A stretch of DNA of 64,000 nt from Variovorax sp. OV700 (GTDB lineage: Bacteria > Pseudomonadota > Gammaproteobacteria > Burkholderiales > Burkholderiaceae_C): the NCBI RefSeq assembly GCF_900099805.1, contig NZ_FNDR01000009.1, positions 1-64,000 on the forward strand. Direction: 5' to 3'. Position numbers and translations under genes: made by a program. This document shows, piece after piece, positions 18,297 through 26,779 of the stretch (within the stretch, counting starts at the first letter, position 1; each line of letters opens with the position of its first letter). The notes beneath the pieces were generated by a model. The model saw nothing but the letters and a program-made list of their open reading frames with translations. It did no database searches and was not told the origin of the DNA.

Positions 18297-18302
18297 TATA
18301 CT
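18297..18302 (+). promoter_or_regulatory. Candidate -10 of metX
   Basis: TATACT lies just past the exporter gene. A start site seven bases downstream (about 18309) would place the SAM-II aptamer at the very 5' end of the mRNA. No good -35 is visible at 16-18 bases. Confidence 0.5.
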
Positions 18303-18307
18303 GCTTC

Positions 18308-18359
18308 TTGCGCCGATTTGCTTCAGCTTGCGGGCGCTTTATAAATTCAGCTAAAGACA
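18308..18359 (+). promoter_or_regulatory. SAM-II riboswitch aptamer
   Basis: The sequence aligns base for base over most of its length with the SAM-II class. P1 is GCGCC (18310-18314) with GGCGC (18333-18337). GATTT (18315-18319) corresponds to the U-rich loop whose uridines contact SAM. CTTGC (18327-18331) pairs as a pseudoknot with GCTAA (18350-18354), leaving a bulged U at 18352 in the place of the SAM-contacting U44. The ATAAAT and AGCTAAA blocks are also conserved. It lies 53 bases before metX, the gene this class controls elsewhere. A terminator follows, so SAM binding probably turns metX off by termination. Confidence 0.88.
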
Positions 18360-18373
18360 GTCAGTTGGCGAAC

Positions 18374-18407
18374 AACCCGGCTCGTTTTTGGCGAGGCCGG
18401 GTTTTTT
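18374..18407 (+). terminator. Terminator in the metX leader
   Basis: AACCCGG-CTCG/CGAG-CCGGGTT hairpin followed by six T residues, ending only four bases before the metX ATG. It could simply end the exporter transcript. Its place between the SAM-II aptamer and metX suggests that it is the riboswitch expression platform. Confidence 0.85.
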
Positions 18408-18411
18408 ATTG

Positions 18412-19587
18412 ATGTCGTCACCTTCTTTGGTCGTCTCTTCGCAGTCGATGCAGTTCGCAGGCCCGCTGGCCTTGCGCAGCGGCGCCTCGCTCAGCGACTA
18501 CACGCTCGCGTATGAAACCTACGGCACCCTGAACGCCGACCGCAGCAATGCGGTGCTGGTGTGCCATGCACTCAACGCCTCTCATCATGTCGCGGGCACC
18601 TACGAAGGGCAGCCCAAGTCCGAAGGCTGGTGGGACAACATGGTCGGCCCGGGCAAACCGGTCGACACCGACCGCTTCTTCGTGATCGGCGTAAACAACC
18701 TGGGCTCCTGCTTCGGCTCCACCGGTCCGATGCACGTGAACCCCGCCACCGGGCGCGTCTATGGCGCCGACTTTCCGGTGGTCACGGTCGAGGACTGGGT
18801 CGACGCCCAGGCCGTGCTGCTCGATGCGCTCAGCATCCGCACGCTGGCGGCCGTGATGGGCGGCAGCCTCGGCGGCATGCAGGCGCTGTCGTGGACGCTG
18901 CAGTACCCCGACCGCGTGCGGCACGCCGTGGTGGTGGCCAGCGCGCCCAACCTCACGGCGGAGAACATCGCCTTCAACGAAGTGGCGCGCCGCGCCATCG
19001 TGACCGATCCCGATTTTCATGGCGGCCACTTCTACGATCACGGCGTGATTCCCAAGCGGGGCCTGCGCATCGCGCGGATGATCGGCCACATCACTTACCT
19101 GAGCGACGACGTCATGAACGAGAAGTTCGGACGCATTCTGCGCAGCGCGGTCGAGGGCGAGGCGGCGGGGCTGAACTACCGCTATTCGACGCAAGAGATC
19201 GAGTTCCAGATCGAGAGCTACCTGCGCTATCAGGGCGACAAGTTCAGCGAATACTTCGACGCCAACACCTACCTCCTGATCACGCGCGCGCTCGACTACT
19301 TCGACCCGGCGCGCGCCCATGGCGGCAACCTCAGCGCGGCCCTTGCCCAGGCCACCGCCAAATTCCTGCTCGTGAGCTTCAAGACCGACTGGCGCTTCTC
19401 GCCCGCGCGCAGCCGCGAGCTCGTGAAGGCGCTGCTCGACAACCGCCGCAACGTGAGCTATGCCGAAATCGACGCACCGCACGGCCACGATGCCTTCCTG
19501 CTCGACGACGTGCGCTACATGGGCGTGGTGCGGTCCTACTTCGAGCGGGTGGCGCACGAGATCCAGGCCGAAGGGACAGCGCAATGA
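18412..19587 (+). CDS. metX: Homoserine O-acyltransferase MetX
   Basis: First committed enzyme of methionine synthesis, transferring an acetyl or succinyl group to homoserine. The 391-aa alpha/beta hydrolase has nucleophile Ser152 in GGSLGGMQAL, an Asp in FKTDWRFSP, and a catalytic His in DAPHGHDAF. NLGSCFGSTGP is a family marker. Acyl-donor choice cannot be read with certainty, since many proteobacterial MetX proteins use succinyl-CoA. The ATG at 18412 immediately follows the leader terminator. The only Shine-Dalgarno-like bases (CGAGG) lie in the hairpin's 3' arm, so that arm may also control translation. It overlaps metW by four bases (ATGA). Confidence 0.96.
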   Translation: MSSPSLVVSSQSMQFAGPLALRSGASLSDYTLAYETYGTLNADRSNAVLVCHALNASHHVAGTYEGQPKSEGWWDNMVGPGKPVDTDRFFVIGVNNLGSCFGSTGPMHVNPATGRVYGADFPVVTVEDWVDAQAVLLDALSIRTLAAVMGGSLGGMQALSWTLQYPDRVRHAVVVASAPNLTAENIAFNEVARRAIVTDPDFHGGHFYDHGVIPKRGLRIARMIGHITYLSDDVMNEKFGRILRSAVEGEAAGLNYRYSTQEIEFQIESYLRYQGDKFSEYFDANTYLLITRALDYFDPARAHGGNLSAALAQATAKFLLVSFKTDWRFSPARSRELVKALLDNRRNVSYAEIDAPHGHDAFLLDDVRYMGVVRSYFERVAHEIQAEGTAQ

Positions 19588-20171
19588 GCGATATCGAAAC
19601 CCAGCGCCTCATCGCCAACCTGGTGCCCGAAGGCTCGCGCGTGCTCGACCTCGGCTGCGGCGACGGCGCCATGCTCGACCTGCTGCAGCGCGAGCGCGGC
19701 TGCAGCGGCTATGGCGTCGAAATTGCCGACGGCAACGTGCTGCAGTGCATCCGCCGCGGCGTCGACGTGATCCAGCTGAACCTCGACGAAGGCCTCGCGG
19801 TGTTCGACGACGCCACGTTCGACGTGGTGCTGCAGATCGACACGCTGCAGCACCTGCGCAATGCCGAGGTCATGCTGCGCGAAACCGCGCGCGTGGGCCG
19901 CATCGGCATCGTCGCCTTTCCCAACTTTGCGCATTGGCCCAATCGCATCAGCATTGCGCGCGGCCGCATGCCGGTGACGCGCCGCCTGCCCTACCAGTGG
20001 TACGACACGCCCAACATCCGGGTCGGCACTTTCAAGGACTTCGAAGTGCTGGCGCAAAAGAACAGCCTGCGCGTGCTCGATGCCTTCGGCGTGCAGGAAG
20101 GCCGCAGCGTGCGCTGGCTGCCCAATGCTCGGGCGGGCACGGCCGTGTTCAAGTTCGAGCGGGAGCGCTGA
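19584..20171 (+). CDS. metW: Methionine biosynthesis protein MetW
   Basis: Class I methyltransferase-fold protein of 195 aa that accompanies metX and is required with it for methionine synthesis in several proteobacteria. The SAM-binding motif VLDLGCGDGAML lies near residue 22. The family blocks QIDTLQHLRNAEVML, FPNFAHWPNRI and LPYQWYDTPNIR are intact. The four-base overlap with metX makes translation coupled and keeps the pair under SAM-II control. MetW probably works as a complex partner that activates MetX rather than as a classical methyltransferase. Confidence 0.96.
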   Translation: MSDIETQRLIANLVPEGSRVLDLGCGDGAMLDLLQRERGCSGYGVEIADGNVLQCIRRGVDVIQLNLDEGLAVFDDATFDVVLQIDTLQHLRNAEVMLRETARVGRIGIVAFPNFAHWPNRISIARGRMPVTRRLPYQWYDTPNIRVGTFKDFEVLAQKNSLRVLDAFGVQEGRSVRWLPNARAGTAVFKFERER

Positions 20172-20194
20172 GCGCCCTGAAGCACGGCGGACTC

Positions 20195-20785
20195 ATGAGC
20201 TTCACGCTCTCGCATCCGGCGCACAGCGAACTGCTGATCAAAAAAAGCCGCTTCATCGGTTGCGTCCAGCCGGTGGCCGACCGGGCCGCGGCACTGGCCG
20301 TGGTGGCCTCGCTTCGCAACGAACACCCCGCCGCGGCGCATGTCTGCTGGGCGCTCATGGCGGGCGGCCAATCGGCCGCCAACGACGACGGCGAGCCGGG
20401 CGGCACCGCCGGACGCCCGATGCTCGAGGTGCTGCGGCACCAGCAGCTCGAAGGCGTGCTTGCCACGGTGGTGCGGTACTTCGGCGGCATCAAGCTGGGC
20501 GCGGGCGGGCTCGTACGGGCCTACACCGATGCCGTGGCGCAGGCCTGCCTCGGGGCGACGCTGGTTCCGCTCGTGCGCCAGCGGCTGCTGCAATGCGCCG
20601 TGCCCTATGCGCTCGAGGGGCTGGTGCGGCGCGAGATTGCCGCCGTCGCCGGCGCTGCGCTGGTCGAGGTGCGGCATGGTGACGCGGTGGACTTCACTTT
20701 CACGCTGCCCGAGCCCGACGCCGCCAGCTTCATCGCCCGCCTCGACGATGCTGCGCAAGGGCGCGCCGTCTGGCCGCAGGCGTGA
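20195..20785 (+). CDS. YigZ/IMPACT family protein
   Basis: Member of the UPF0029/YigZ (IMPACT) family, 196 aa. The N-terminal domain contains KKSRFIGCVQPV, NDDGEPGGTAGRPMLEVL, VVRYFGGIKLGAGGLVRAY and TDAV, the hallmark of the family. The smaller C-terminal domain (about 135-196) has an EF-G domain V-like fold in relatives. Bacterial members are poorly defined; the eukaryotic homologue regulates GCN2. It starts 23 bases after metW and its 3' end overlaps the convergent channel gene by 56 bases. Confidence 0.92.
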   Translation: MSFTLSHPAHSELLIKKSRFIGCVQPVADRAAALAVVASLRNEHPAAAHVCWALMAGGQSAANDDGEPGGTAGRPMLEVLRHQQLEGVLATVVRYFGGIKLGAGGLVRAYTDAVAQACLGATLVPLVRQRLLQCAVPYALEGLVRREIAAVAGAALVEVRHGDAVDFTFTLPEPDAASFIARLDDAAQGRAVWPQA

Positions 20786-21695
20786 GCCGACGCGCGGGAG
20801 CCGTCGGGGCCAAGGGAGGCATCATCGCCAGCACGCCGCGCGGCGCAAGTGCCACCGACACCGTCGTATCGTCGTCGGGACCGCGCCGCGCCATCTCGGC
20901 GGTGACGATGCCCGTCGGCACGGCCAGCACGCCCCAGCCCAGCAGCATCATCACCGAGGCAATGGCACGGCCGAGGTCCGTCTTGGGCACGAGGTCGCCG
21001 AAGCCCACCGTGGCCATGGTCGATATGGCCCAGTAGATGGCGACCGGAATGCTGGTGAAGCCGTGCACCGGGCCCTCCACCACGTACATCAGCGTGCCCA
21101 TCACCAGCACCACCAGCATCACGAAGCCGACGAACACCGTGATCTTGCGGCGGCTCGCGGCCACGGCCGAGACCAGCGCGCGGTATTCCACCGAGTAGCG
21201 CGACAGCTTGAAGATGCGGAACACGCGCAGCAGCCGCAGGACGCGCACGTCGATCAGGTAGGCGAGCTCGGGCGCGAGCGCCACCAGGAAGGTCGGCAGC
21301 AGCGCAAGCAGGTCGATCACGCCATAGAAACTCAGCGCATAGCGCAGCGGCTTGTTCACGCAGGCGAGCCGCGCGATGTATTCGAGCGTGAACAGAATGG
21401 TGAACGTCCATTCGAGCACGTTGAACACGGCCCGCCATTGCTCGCGGATCGGCTGCACGCTGTCGAGGATCACCACCAGCACGCTGGTCACGATCACGGC
21501 GATCAGGATCAGGTCGAAGAGCAGGCCCGCGCGCGTGTCGGCCTCGAAGATCACCGTGAACAGCCGGCGTCGCCAGCCGCTCGCCGGTTTGTCGAAGCGC
21601 GCGTCGATGGTTGAAGAGATGGCGAAGGTCCGGGCAACAGGGTCGGTGTTCGATCGGGTCATCTTTGCGGGGCCGGAGGCACTGGAGAGCGCCAT
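20730..21695 (-). CDS. Voltage-gated-type potassium channel
   Basis: Six-helix ion channel of 321 aa. S1 begins near GLLFDLILIAVIVTSVLVVI. The S4-like helix RVLRLLRVFRIFKLSRY carries Arg at every third position, as in voltage sensors. The pore loop has STMATVGFGD near 227-232, a K+ selectivity filter. S6 is MMLLGWGVLAVPTGIVTAEM. Residues 270-321 are a disordered Pro/Ala/Arg-rich tail whose end overlaps the yigZ 3' end on the opposite strand, so the last 18 codons are constrained by both genes. An earlier in-frame Met at residue 12 is an alternative start. Confidence 0.9.
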   Translation of the reverse strand: MALSSASGPAKMTRSNTDPVARTFAISSTIDARFDKPASGWRRRLFTVIFEADTRAGLLFDLILIAVIVTSVLVVILDSVQPIREQWRAVFNVLEWTFTILFTLEYIARLACVNKPLRYALSFYGVIDLLALLPTFLVALAPELAYLIDVRVLRLLRVFRIFKLSRYSVEYRALVSAVAASRRKITVFVGFVMLVVLVMGTLMYVVEGPVHGFTSIPVAIYWAISTMATVGFGDLVPKTDLGRAIASVMMLLGWGVLAVPTGIVTAEMARRGPDDDTTVSVALAPRGVLAMMPPLAPTAPARRLTPAARRRALAQHRRGGR

Positions 21696-21799
21696 TGTCG
21701 GACGGCCATGGGATTTATTCAGTTACGTTTCTTGCGCAATGAAGTGCCGCAGGCCGCGAGGGGGTTCTTACGATAGCCCCTTTGTTGAGGAGCTCCCCA

Positions 21800-22318
21800 T
21801 TGGCTACACAGTCCCCCTTTTTCGGCAAGCGTGATCGTGACACCGACTCGTTGACCTCTCGCCCCGCGCCGCTGGTGGGCTCGGGTACCAATCTCTCGGG
21901 TTCGCCCGTCAATCCTTCTTCGCTGACCGCTCAGCAAGGCGGCCTCACCGCAGCAGCGACCGCACCCGCCAAGGAAGGCGGCAGCAAGCTCACCGTCGGC
22001 CCCAACATCAAGCTCAAGGGCGTCGAGATCACCGATTGCGACACGCTCGTGGTCGAAGGCCTGGTCGAGGCCACGATGGACTCGCGCCTGATGCAGATCG
22101 CCGAACAGGGCGAGTTCAAGGGCTCGGCTGAAATCGACATCGCCGAAATCCGCGGCGTGTTCGACGGCAACCTCACGGTGCGCGAAAAGCTCGTGATCCA
22201 TTCGACCGGCAAGGTCACTGGCAAGATCCGCTACGGCAAGATCGTGATCGAAGAAGGCGGCCAGCTGTCGGGCGAAATCAGCTTCGGCGCCAAGCCGTCG
22301 CTGCAAGCCGCGGCCTGA
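21800..22318 (+). CDS. Bactofilin
   Basis: Polymer-forming cytoskeletal protein of the bactofilin (DUF583) family, 172 aa. Bactofilins build nucleotide-free filaments that position cell-wall or polar factors. The beta-helical core spans about 60-162, with repeating strands such as DTLVVEGLVEATMDS, GSAEIDIAEIRGVFDGNL and VTGKIRYGKIVIEEGGQLSG. The N-terminal 50 residues are Ser/Pro/Thr-rich and probably disordered. I chose TTG at 21800 (MATQSPFFGK) because GAGGAG stands seven bases upstream; an upstream in-frame codon at 21782 has no such site. The stop codon abuts the DUF72 stop on the other strand. Confidence 0.92.
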   Translation: MATQSPFFGKRDRDTDSLTSRPAPLVGSGTNLSGSPVNPSSLTAQQGGLTAAATAPAKEGGSKLTVGPNIKLKGVEITDCDTLVVEGLVEATMDSRLMQIAEQGEFKGSAEIDIAEIRGVFDGNLTVREKLVIHSTGKVTGKIRYGKIVIEEGGQLSGEISFGAKPSLQAAA

Positions 22319-22327
22319 TCAGGCCGC
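22310..22327. repeat. Perfect palindrome at two abutting stop codons
   Basis: GCGGCCTGATCAGGCCGC is a perfect 18-base palindrome centred between the TGA of the bactofilin gene and the TGA of DUF72 on the opposite strand. It has no T tract, so a terminator role is uncertain. Confidence 0.6.
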
Positions 22328-23116
22328 TTCTTCAGGCGGCTTCCAGCCCAGGCGCTCCAGCAAGGCACCGGCCGCGGCCGGTGCTTTTTCTTTGGCGCCG
22401 TTGATGAAGTAGACGAACACCTCGCGCTTTTTGGGCGATTCGGCCCACTGCTGCGCGCGCTCGGCCCAGCTGTCGAGCGCTTTCGGCGCATAGCCCGTCT
22501 TGAGCTTGGCGTCGGCCATCATGAGCCGCGCATAGGCGAAGTCACCGTCGGGCTCTTCGAACGACGGGAACTTGTCTGCGTCGGTGAACACGGTCGATAC
22601 CTTGTACTTCTTCGCGAGCGCCTGGTAGGCGGGCGTGATGAAGCTCTCGTGCCGCACGTCCATCACGTGGCGAAGCGCGCGGCTGCCCTCCTTCTTCGGC
22701 AGCAATTGCAGAAAAGCCTCGAAGTCCTCGGCGTCGAACTGCTTGGTGGGCATGAACTGCCACACGATCGGGCCGAGCTTGTCGCCCAGTTCGACTACGC
22801 CGCTTTCGATGAAGCGTTTGATCGAGTCTCCCGCGGTCGCAAGCACCTTGCGATTGGTGGTGAAGCGCGAGGCCTTCATCGAGAACATGAAGTCGTCGGG
22901 CACCTCGTCGTGCCACTTGCGGAAGGTCTCGGGTTTGAAGGTGCTGTAGTAGGTGCCGTTGATCTCGATGGCGCTCACGTGGCGGCTCGCATAGCGCAGC
23001 TCCTTGGCCTGCGCGAGCCCCTTGGGATAGAAGTTGTCGCGCCAGGGTTCGTAGGTCCAGCCGCCGATGCCTACCCTGATATCCATCTGGTTCGAAGTCG
23101 ATGTTGCCTTGCTCAC
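22319..23116 (-). CDS. DUF72 family protein (YecE-like)
   Basis: TIM-barrel-like protein of the DUF72 family, 265 aa, function unknown. The family markers are RVGIGGWTYEPWRDNFYPKGL at the N-terminus, the SAIEINGTYYS block, MKASRFTTNRK, and PIVWQFMPTKQFDAEDFEAFL. The start MSKATSTSNQ is accepted because no better site lies upstream. A shorter start at MDIRVGIGGW (residue 11) is possible. It converges on the bactofilin gene with stop codons directly adjacent. Confidence 0.88.
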   Translation of the reverse strand: MSKATSTSNQMDIRVGIGGWTYEPWRDNFYPKGLAQAKELRYASRHVSAIEINGTYYSTFKPETFRKWHDEVPDDFMFSMKASRFTTNRKVLATAGDSIKRFIESGVVELGDKLGPIVWQFMPTKQFDAEDFEAFLQLLPKKEGSRALRHVMDVRHESFITPAYQALAKKYKVSTVFTDADKFPSFEEPDGDFAYARLMMADAKLKTGYAPKALDSWAERAQQWAESPKKREVFVYFINGAKEKAPAAAGALLERLGWKPPEEAA

Positions 23117-23207
23117 ATTGCGCTCCGGGTTGAGATCGCCCGCACTCTACGCGGGGTCGCGCACGGGCGCAAAATGCGTTTTTTCGTCACCCGCGGAGAA
23201 CTCCCCG

Positions 23208-24719
23208 ATGAACGCCCCCCTGCACCGCGAAATGCCCGCCGCAACGCTCGATGCCGAGCGCGCCCTGTCCGATGTCAGCGCCCGATGGGACGGCGACATC
23301 GTCAGGCAACTCACCGACTACATCACCATTCCCGCCAAGTCGCCCGGCTTCGACGCCGACTGGGCCGCTCACGGCTACCTTGAAACGGTACTGCGCAACG
23401 CGGCTGCCTGGGTCGAGGCGCAGAAGGTCGAGGGCCTGAAGCTGGAGATCGTGCGCCTGGAAGGCCGCACGCCGGTGCTGTTCTTCGAAGTGCCGGCCAC
23501 CGGCACCGACATGGGCGAGACCGTGCTGATGTACGGCCACCTCGACAAACAACCCGAATTCACCGGCTGGCGCAACGACCTCGGCCCCTGGACGCCCAAG
23601 TACGAGAACGGCCTGCTCTACGGCCGCGGCGGTGCCGACGACGGCTATGCGGTCTACGCCAGTGTCGCCGCGCTGCAGGCGCTCAAGAGCCAGGGCGCAG
23701 CGCATCCGCGCATCGTGGGGCTCATCGAGACCTGCGAAGAAAGCGGTTCCTATGACCTGCTGCCGTACGTCGACGCACTGCGCCCGCGGCTGGGCAATGT
23801 CGAACTGGTGATCTGCCTTGATTCGGGCGCCGGCAACTACGACCAGCTGTGGCTCACCACGTCGCTGCGCGGCATGGCCAGCGGCACGCTCAAGGTCGAA
23901 GTGCTGACCGAAGGCATTCACTCCGGCGACGCGTCGGGCCTGGTGCCTTCGAGCTTCCGCATCATGCGGCAGGTGCTCGACCGCCTCGAAGACAGCGCCA
24001 CCGGCCGCCTGCTGCCGGCGAGCTTCCATTGCGAAGTGCCGGCCGATCGCCTGGCGCAGGCCAGGGCCACCGCGGCCATCCTCGGCGAAGAGGTCTACAA
24101 GCGCTTTCCGTGGGCGCACTACGACTGCGGCGGCTCGACCATGTTCGCGCTACCGACCACCACCGATCCGGTGGAAGCGCTGCTCAACCGGACTTGGAAG
24201 CCCACGCTGTCGGTCACCGGCGCGGAAGGCTTCCCGGCGCTCAAGGATGCGGGCAACGTGCTGCGCCCGTACACCGCGTTCAAGCTCTCGCTGCGCCTGC
24301 CTCCGCTCGTCGATGCGGCCGAGGCAGTGCAGAACCTGAAAAAGCTGCTCGAGGACAACGCGCCCTACCAGGCACGCGTGACCTTCGAAAGTGGCGGCGG
24401 GGCCACGGGTTGGAATGCGCCGACGATTACGCCCTGGTTCGAAGACGCGCTCAACAAGGCGTCGCGGGCGCACTTCGGCGCCTCGTGCGGCTACATCGGC
24501 CAGGGCGGCACCATTCCGCTGATGAACATGCTGAGCGCCGGCTTCCCGAAGGCCCAGATGATGGTCTGCGGCGTGCTCGGCCCGAAGAGCAACGCGCACG
24601 GACCCAACGAATTCCTGCATGTGCCCTACGCCAAGAAGCTTACCGCTGCCGTGGCCGAGGTGATCGCGGCCCTGCCCGCTGCGCATCGCGCCGCGGCCGC
24701 GGAGCCGGTCGCCGCTTGA
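23208..24719 (+). CDS. M20 family metallopeptidase (cytosolic)
   Basis: Zinc-dependent dipeptidase/carboxypeptidase-like enzyme, 503 aa. Likely metal ligands lie in MYGHLDKQPEFTGW (His, with the nearby catalytic Asp), GRGGADDGYAVYA (bridging Asp), and IETCEESGSYDL (general-base Glu and next ligand). A lid domain is inserted around residues 230-390. The ATG at 23208 is preceded by GGAGAA at seven bases. No signal peptide is seen, so it should act in the cytoplasm. The exact substrate cannot be read from sequence. It overlaps the next gene by four bases (TTGA). Confidence 0.92.
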   Translation: MNAPLHREMPAATLDAERALSDVSARWDGDIVRQLTDYITIPAKSPGFDADWAAHGYLETVLRNAAAWVEAQKVEGLKLEIVRLEGRTPVLFFEVPATGTDMGETVLMYGHLDKQPEFTGWRNDLGPWTPKYENGLLYGRGGADDGYAVYASVAALQALKSQGAAHPRIVGLIETCEESGSYDLLPYVDALRPRLGNVELVICLDSGAGNYDQLWLTTSLRGMASGTLKVEVLTEGIHSGDASGLVPSSFRIMRQVLDRLEDSATGRLLPASFHCEVPADRLAQARATAAILGEEVYKRFPWAHYDCGGSTMFALPTTTDPVEALLNRTWKPTLSVTGAEGFPALKDAGNVLRPYTAFKLSLRLPPLVDAAEAVQNLKKLLEDNAPYQARVTFESGGGATGWNAPTITPWFEDALNKASRAHFGASCGYIGQGGTIPLMNMLSAGFPKAQMMVCGVLGPKSNAHGPNEFLHVPYAKKLTAAVAEVIAALPAAHRAAAAEPVAA

Positions 24720-25585
24720 CCGGACCCGCGCCGCTGACGCCACCTTTGCCGCCGCCGCGCGTTTCGCTGTCCACGCATGACGGCGAGACGCTGGCGCTGC
24801 GCCGCTTTCCCGCGGCCGGTGCGTCGCGCGCCGTGGTGGTGCTGGTGCATGGGCTGGGCGAGCATGCCGGCCGCTATCAGGCATTGGCCGAGCGCTTGCA
24901 CGGGTGGGGATTCGCCGTGTGGGCGCATGACCATCATGGGCACGGCGAGTCCTCCGGCGCGCGCGGCGGCCTGCCGAGCGAGTTGCGGCTGGTCGACGAC
25001 CTTGCGCTGGTCATCGACGACGCGCGGCGCGAGAACCCCGGCCTGCCGCTGGTGCTGCTGGGCCACAGCTTGGGCGGGCTGGTCGCGGCCAGCCTGGTGG
25101 CGCGCGGCGTACGGCCGGTCGACGGGCTGGTGCTGTCTTCTCCGGGGCTCGATCCCGGCCTGAATAAGTTCCAGAAGGCACTGCTCGCGGTGCTGCCGCG
25201 CATTGCGCCCGGGCTTCGCGTCGGCAATGGGCTGGACGACAATTTTCTTTCGCACGACCGCGCCGTGGTGCAAGCCTACCGAGACGATCCGCTCACGCAC
25301 GACCGCATCGGCGGCCGGCTTGCGCGCTTTCTCGCGCACGAAGGGGCTTTGGTGCAGCAGGCGGCGGCGCATTGGCCGGTCCCCACTTTATTGATCTACG
25401 CGGGCGACGATCGTCTGGTGGTGCCGGCCGCCAGCCGTGCCTTCGCCGAGGCGGCCGCGCCCAGCGGGATGGTCGAAGCGCGGTGCTTCGAATCCCTGTA
25501 CCACGAGATATTCAACGAGCTGGATACCGGGCCGGTGTTCGCCGCGCTGCAGCGCTGGCTTGACAAGCGCTTTCCGCCGGACTGA
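24716..25585 (+). CDS. Monoacylglycerol lipase-like alpha/beta hydrolase
   Basis: Serine hydrolase of 289 aa related to monoacylglycerol lipases/lysophospholipases. VLVHGLGEHAGRY gives the oxyanion region and AHDHHGHGESSG the family's conserved block. The triad is Ser118 in GHSLGG, Asp231/Asp232 in YAGDDRLV, and His263 in LYHEIFNE. The only start that reaches the first beta strand is TTG at 24716, whose TTGA overlaps the M20 peptidase stop and implies coupled translation. No signal peptide is visible. Confidence 0.88.
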   Translation: MTGPAPLTPPLPPPRVSLSTHDGETLALRRFPAAGASRAVVVLVHGLGEHAGRYQALAERLHGWGFAVWAHDHHGHGESSGARGGLPSELRLVDDLALVIDDARRENPGLPLVLLGHSLGGLVAASLVARGVRPVDGLVLSSPGLDPGLNKFQKALLAVLPRIAPGLRVGNGLDDNFLSHDRAVVQAYRDDPLTHDRIGGRLARFLAHEGALVQQAAAHWPVPTLLIYAGDDRLVVPAASRAFAEAAAPSGMVEARCFESLYHEIFNELDTGPVFAALQRWLDKRFPPD

Positions 25586-25594
25586 AGGGGCGTT

Positions 25595-26779
25595 TCAGGC
25601 GCCTGCAGCGGCAGCCGCAGCAGCGCGCCGGCGCGTCTGCGCGAGCCACAGCAGTGCCGCGCCCGTGAGCACCACCGGCACCAGCGAACCGTAGTTCAGC
25701 AACTGCCAGCCCTGCGTGGTGACCAGCACGCCCGAGGCGAACGAGGTCAGCGCCAGCGTCGCGAACACGCAGAAGTTGAGCGCGCCCTGCGCCCGGTCGC
25801 GCTCTTCGGCCGTGTAGGCCGTCAGCGACAGTGTCGTGCTGCCGGTGAACAGGAAATTCCAGCCCACGCCCAAGAGGCAGAGCGCCACCAGGAAATGCTG
25901 CAGTTCCACGCCCGACAGCGCAACGGCGATGCAGCCGAAGTTGAGCGCGAGCCCCACCCCCATCACGGGCAGCGCGCCAAAGCGGCGGATGAGGTGTCCA
26001 GTGAAGAAGCCTGGTGCGAACATGCCGATCACATGCCATTCGAGCACCAGGGCAGCATCGGAAAAAGGCAGGCTGCAGATCTGCATGGCGATGGGCGTCG
26101 CGGCCATAAGCAGGTTCATCACGCCGAAGCCCAGCGCCCCCGCCGCGGCCGCCACGATAAACACCGGCTGCCGCATGATCTCCGAGAGCGGCCGCCCGCC
26201 CAGCGCCTGCTGGCGAGTCAGCGTGGCGGGAAAGTCAATGAACCGCATGACCCCCATCGAGAGCAGTGCCACTGCTGCCAGCGCGATGTAGGCACCCGCG
26301 AACGGCACCGCAAACACTTCGCGCGTGGCGGCCGCCAGGTTGGGGCCCGCCACCGCGCCGATCAACCCGCCGGCCATCACCAGCGACACGGCCTTCTCGC
26401 GCCAGGCCGGCGCCGCGAGTTCGGCGGCGGCAAAGCGATACAGGCCCGCGTTGGCGTTGTAGTAGCCGGCCACTACCGTGGCAAGGCACAAGAGCCAGAA
26501 GTTCTTCGACACGGCCGCGAACGCGCAGAGCAAAGCCGAGCCCAGCGCCACCGCCAGCCCGATCTGGAACGAGCCGCGGCGGCCGAAGCGCTGCTGGGTG
26601 CGCGCCACCAGCCCCGTGGTGAGGGCGCCGCCCACCACGTAGCCCATGACCGGCAGCGTGGCCATCCAGCCGTGCGGCGCGATGCTCAGCCCCACCAGCC
26701 CGTTGATGGCAATGAAGGTGACGTTGTTGGTCAGGAACAGGCCCTGGCAGATGGCAAGCAGCCAAAGGTTGCGGTTCAT
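25595..26779 (-). CDS. MFS transporter
   Basis: Major facilitator superfamily permease, 394 aa with about twelve transmembrane helices. The first helix is LWLLAICQGLFLTNNVTFIAI, a cytoplasmic loop carries RTQQRFGRRGS between helices 2 and 3, and a long central loop is around 190-205. FNFLFTGSTTL-like and TAYTAEERDRAQGALNF segments are shared with YfcJ/YcaD-type efflux permeases. The substrate is not predictable. Its stop lies nine bases from the convergent hydrolase stop. The Ala-rich end (RRRAAAAAAAGA) is likely disordered. Confidence 0.88.
   Translation of the reverse strand: MNRNLWLLAICQGLFLTNNVTFIAINGLVGLSIAPHGWMATLPVMGYVVGGALTTGLVARTQQRFGRRGSFQIGLAVALGSALLCAFAAVSKNFWLLCLATVVAGYYNANAGLYRFAAAELAAPAWREKAVSLVMAGGLIGAVAGPNLAAATREVFAVPFAGAYIALAAVALLSMGVMRFIDFPATLTRQQALGGRPLSEIMRQPVFIVAAAAGALGFGVMNLLMAATPIAMQICSLPFSDAALVLEWHVIGMFAPGFFTGHLIRRFGALPVMGVGLALNFGCIAVALSGVELQHFLVALCLLGVGWNFLFTGSTTLSLTAYTAEERDRAQGALNFCVFATLALTSFASGVLVTTQGWQLLNYGSLVPVVLTGAALLWLAQTRRRAAAAAAAGA

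Noticed and set aside
18318..18345. TTGCTT-N16-TATAAA as the metX promoter
   Set aside because: These bases are part of the SAM-II aptamer core. TATACT at 18297-18302 fits a start at the aptamer's 5' end better.
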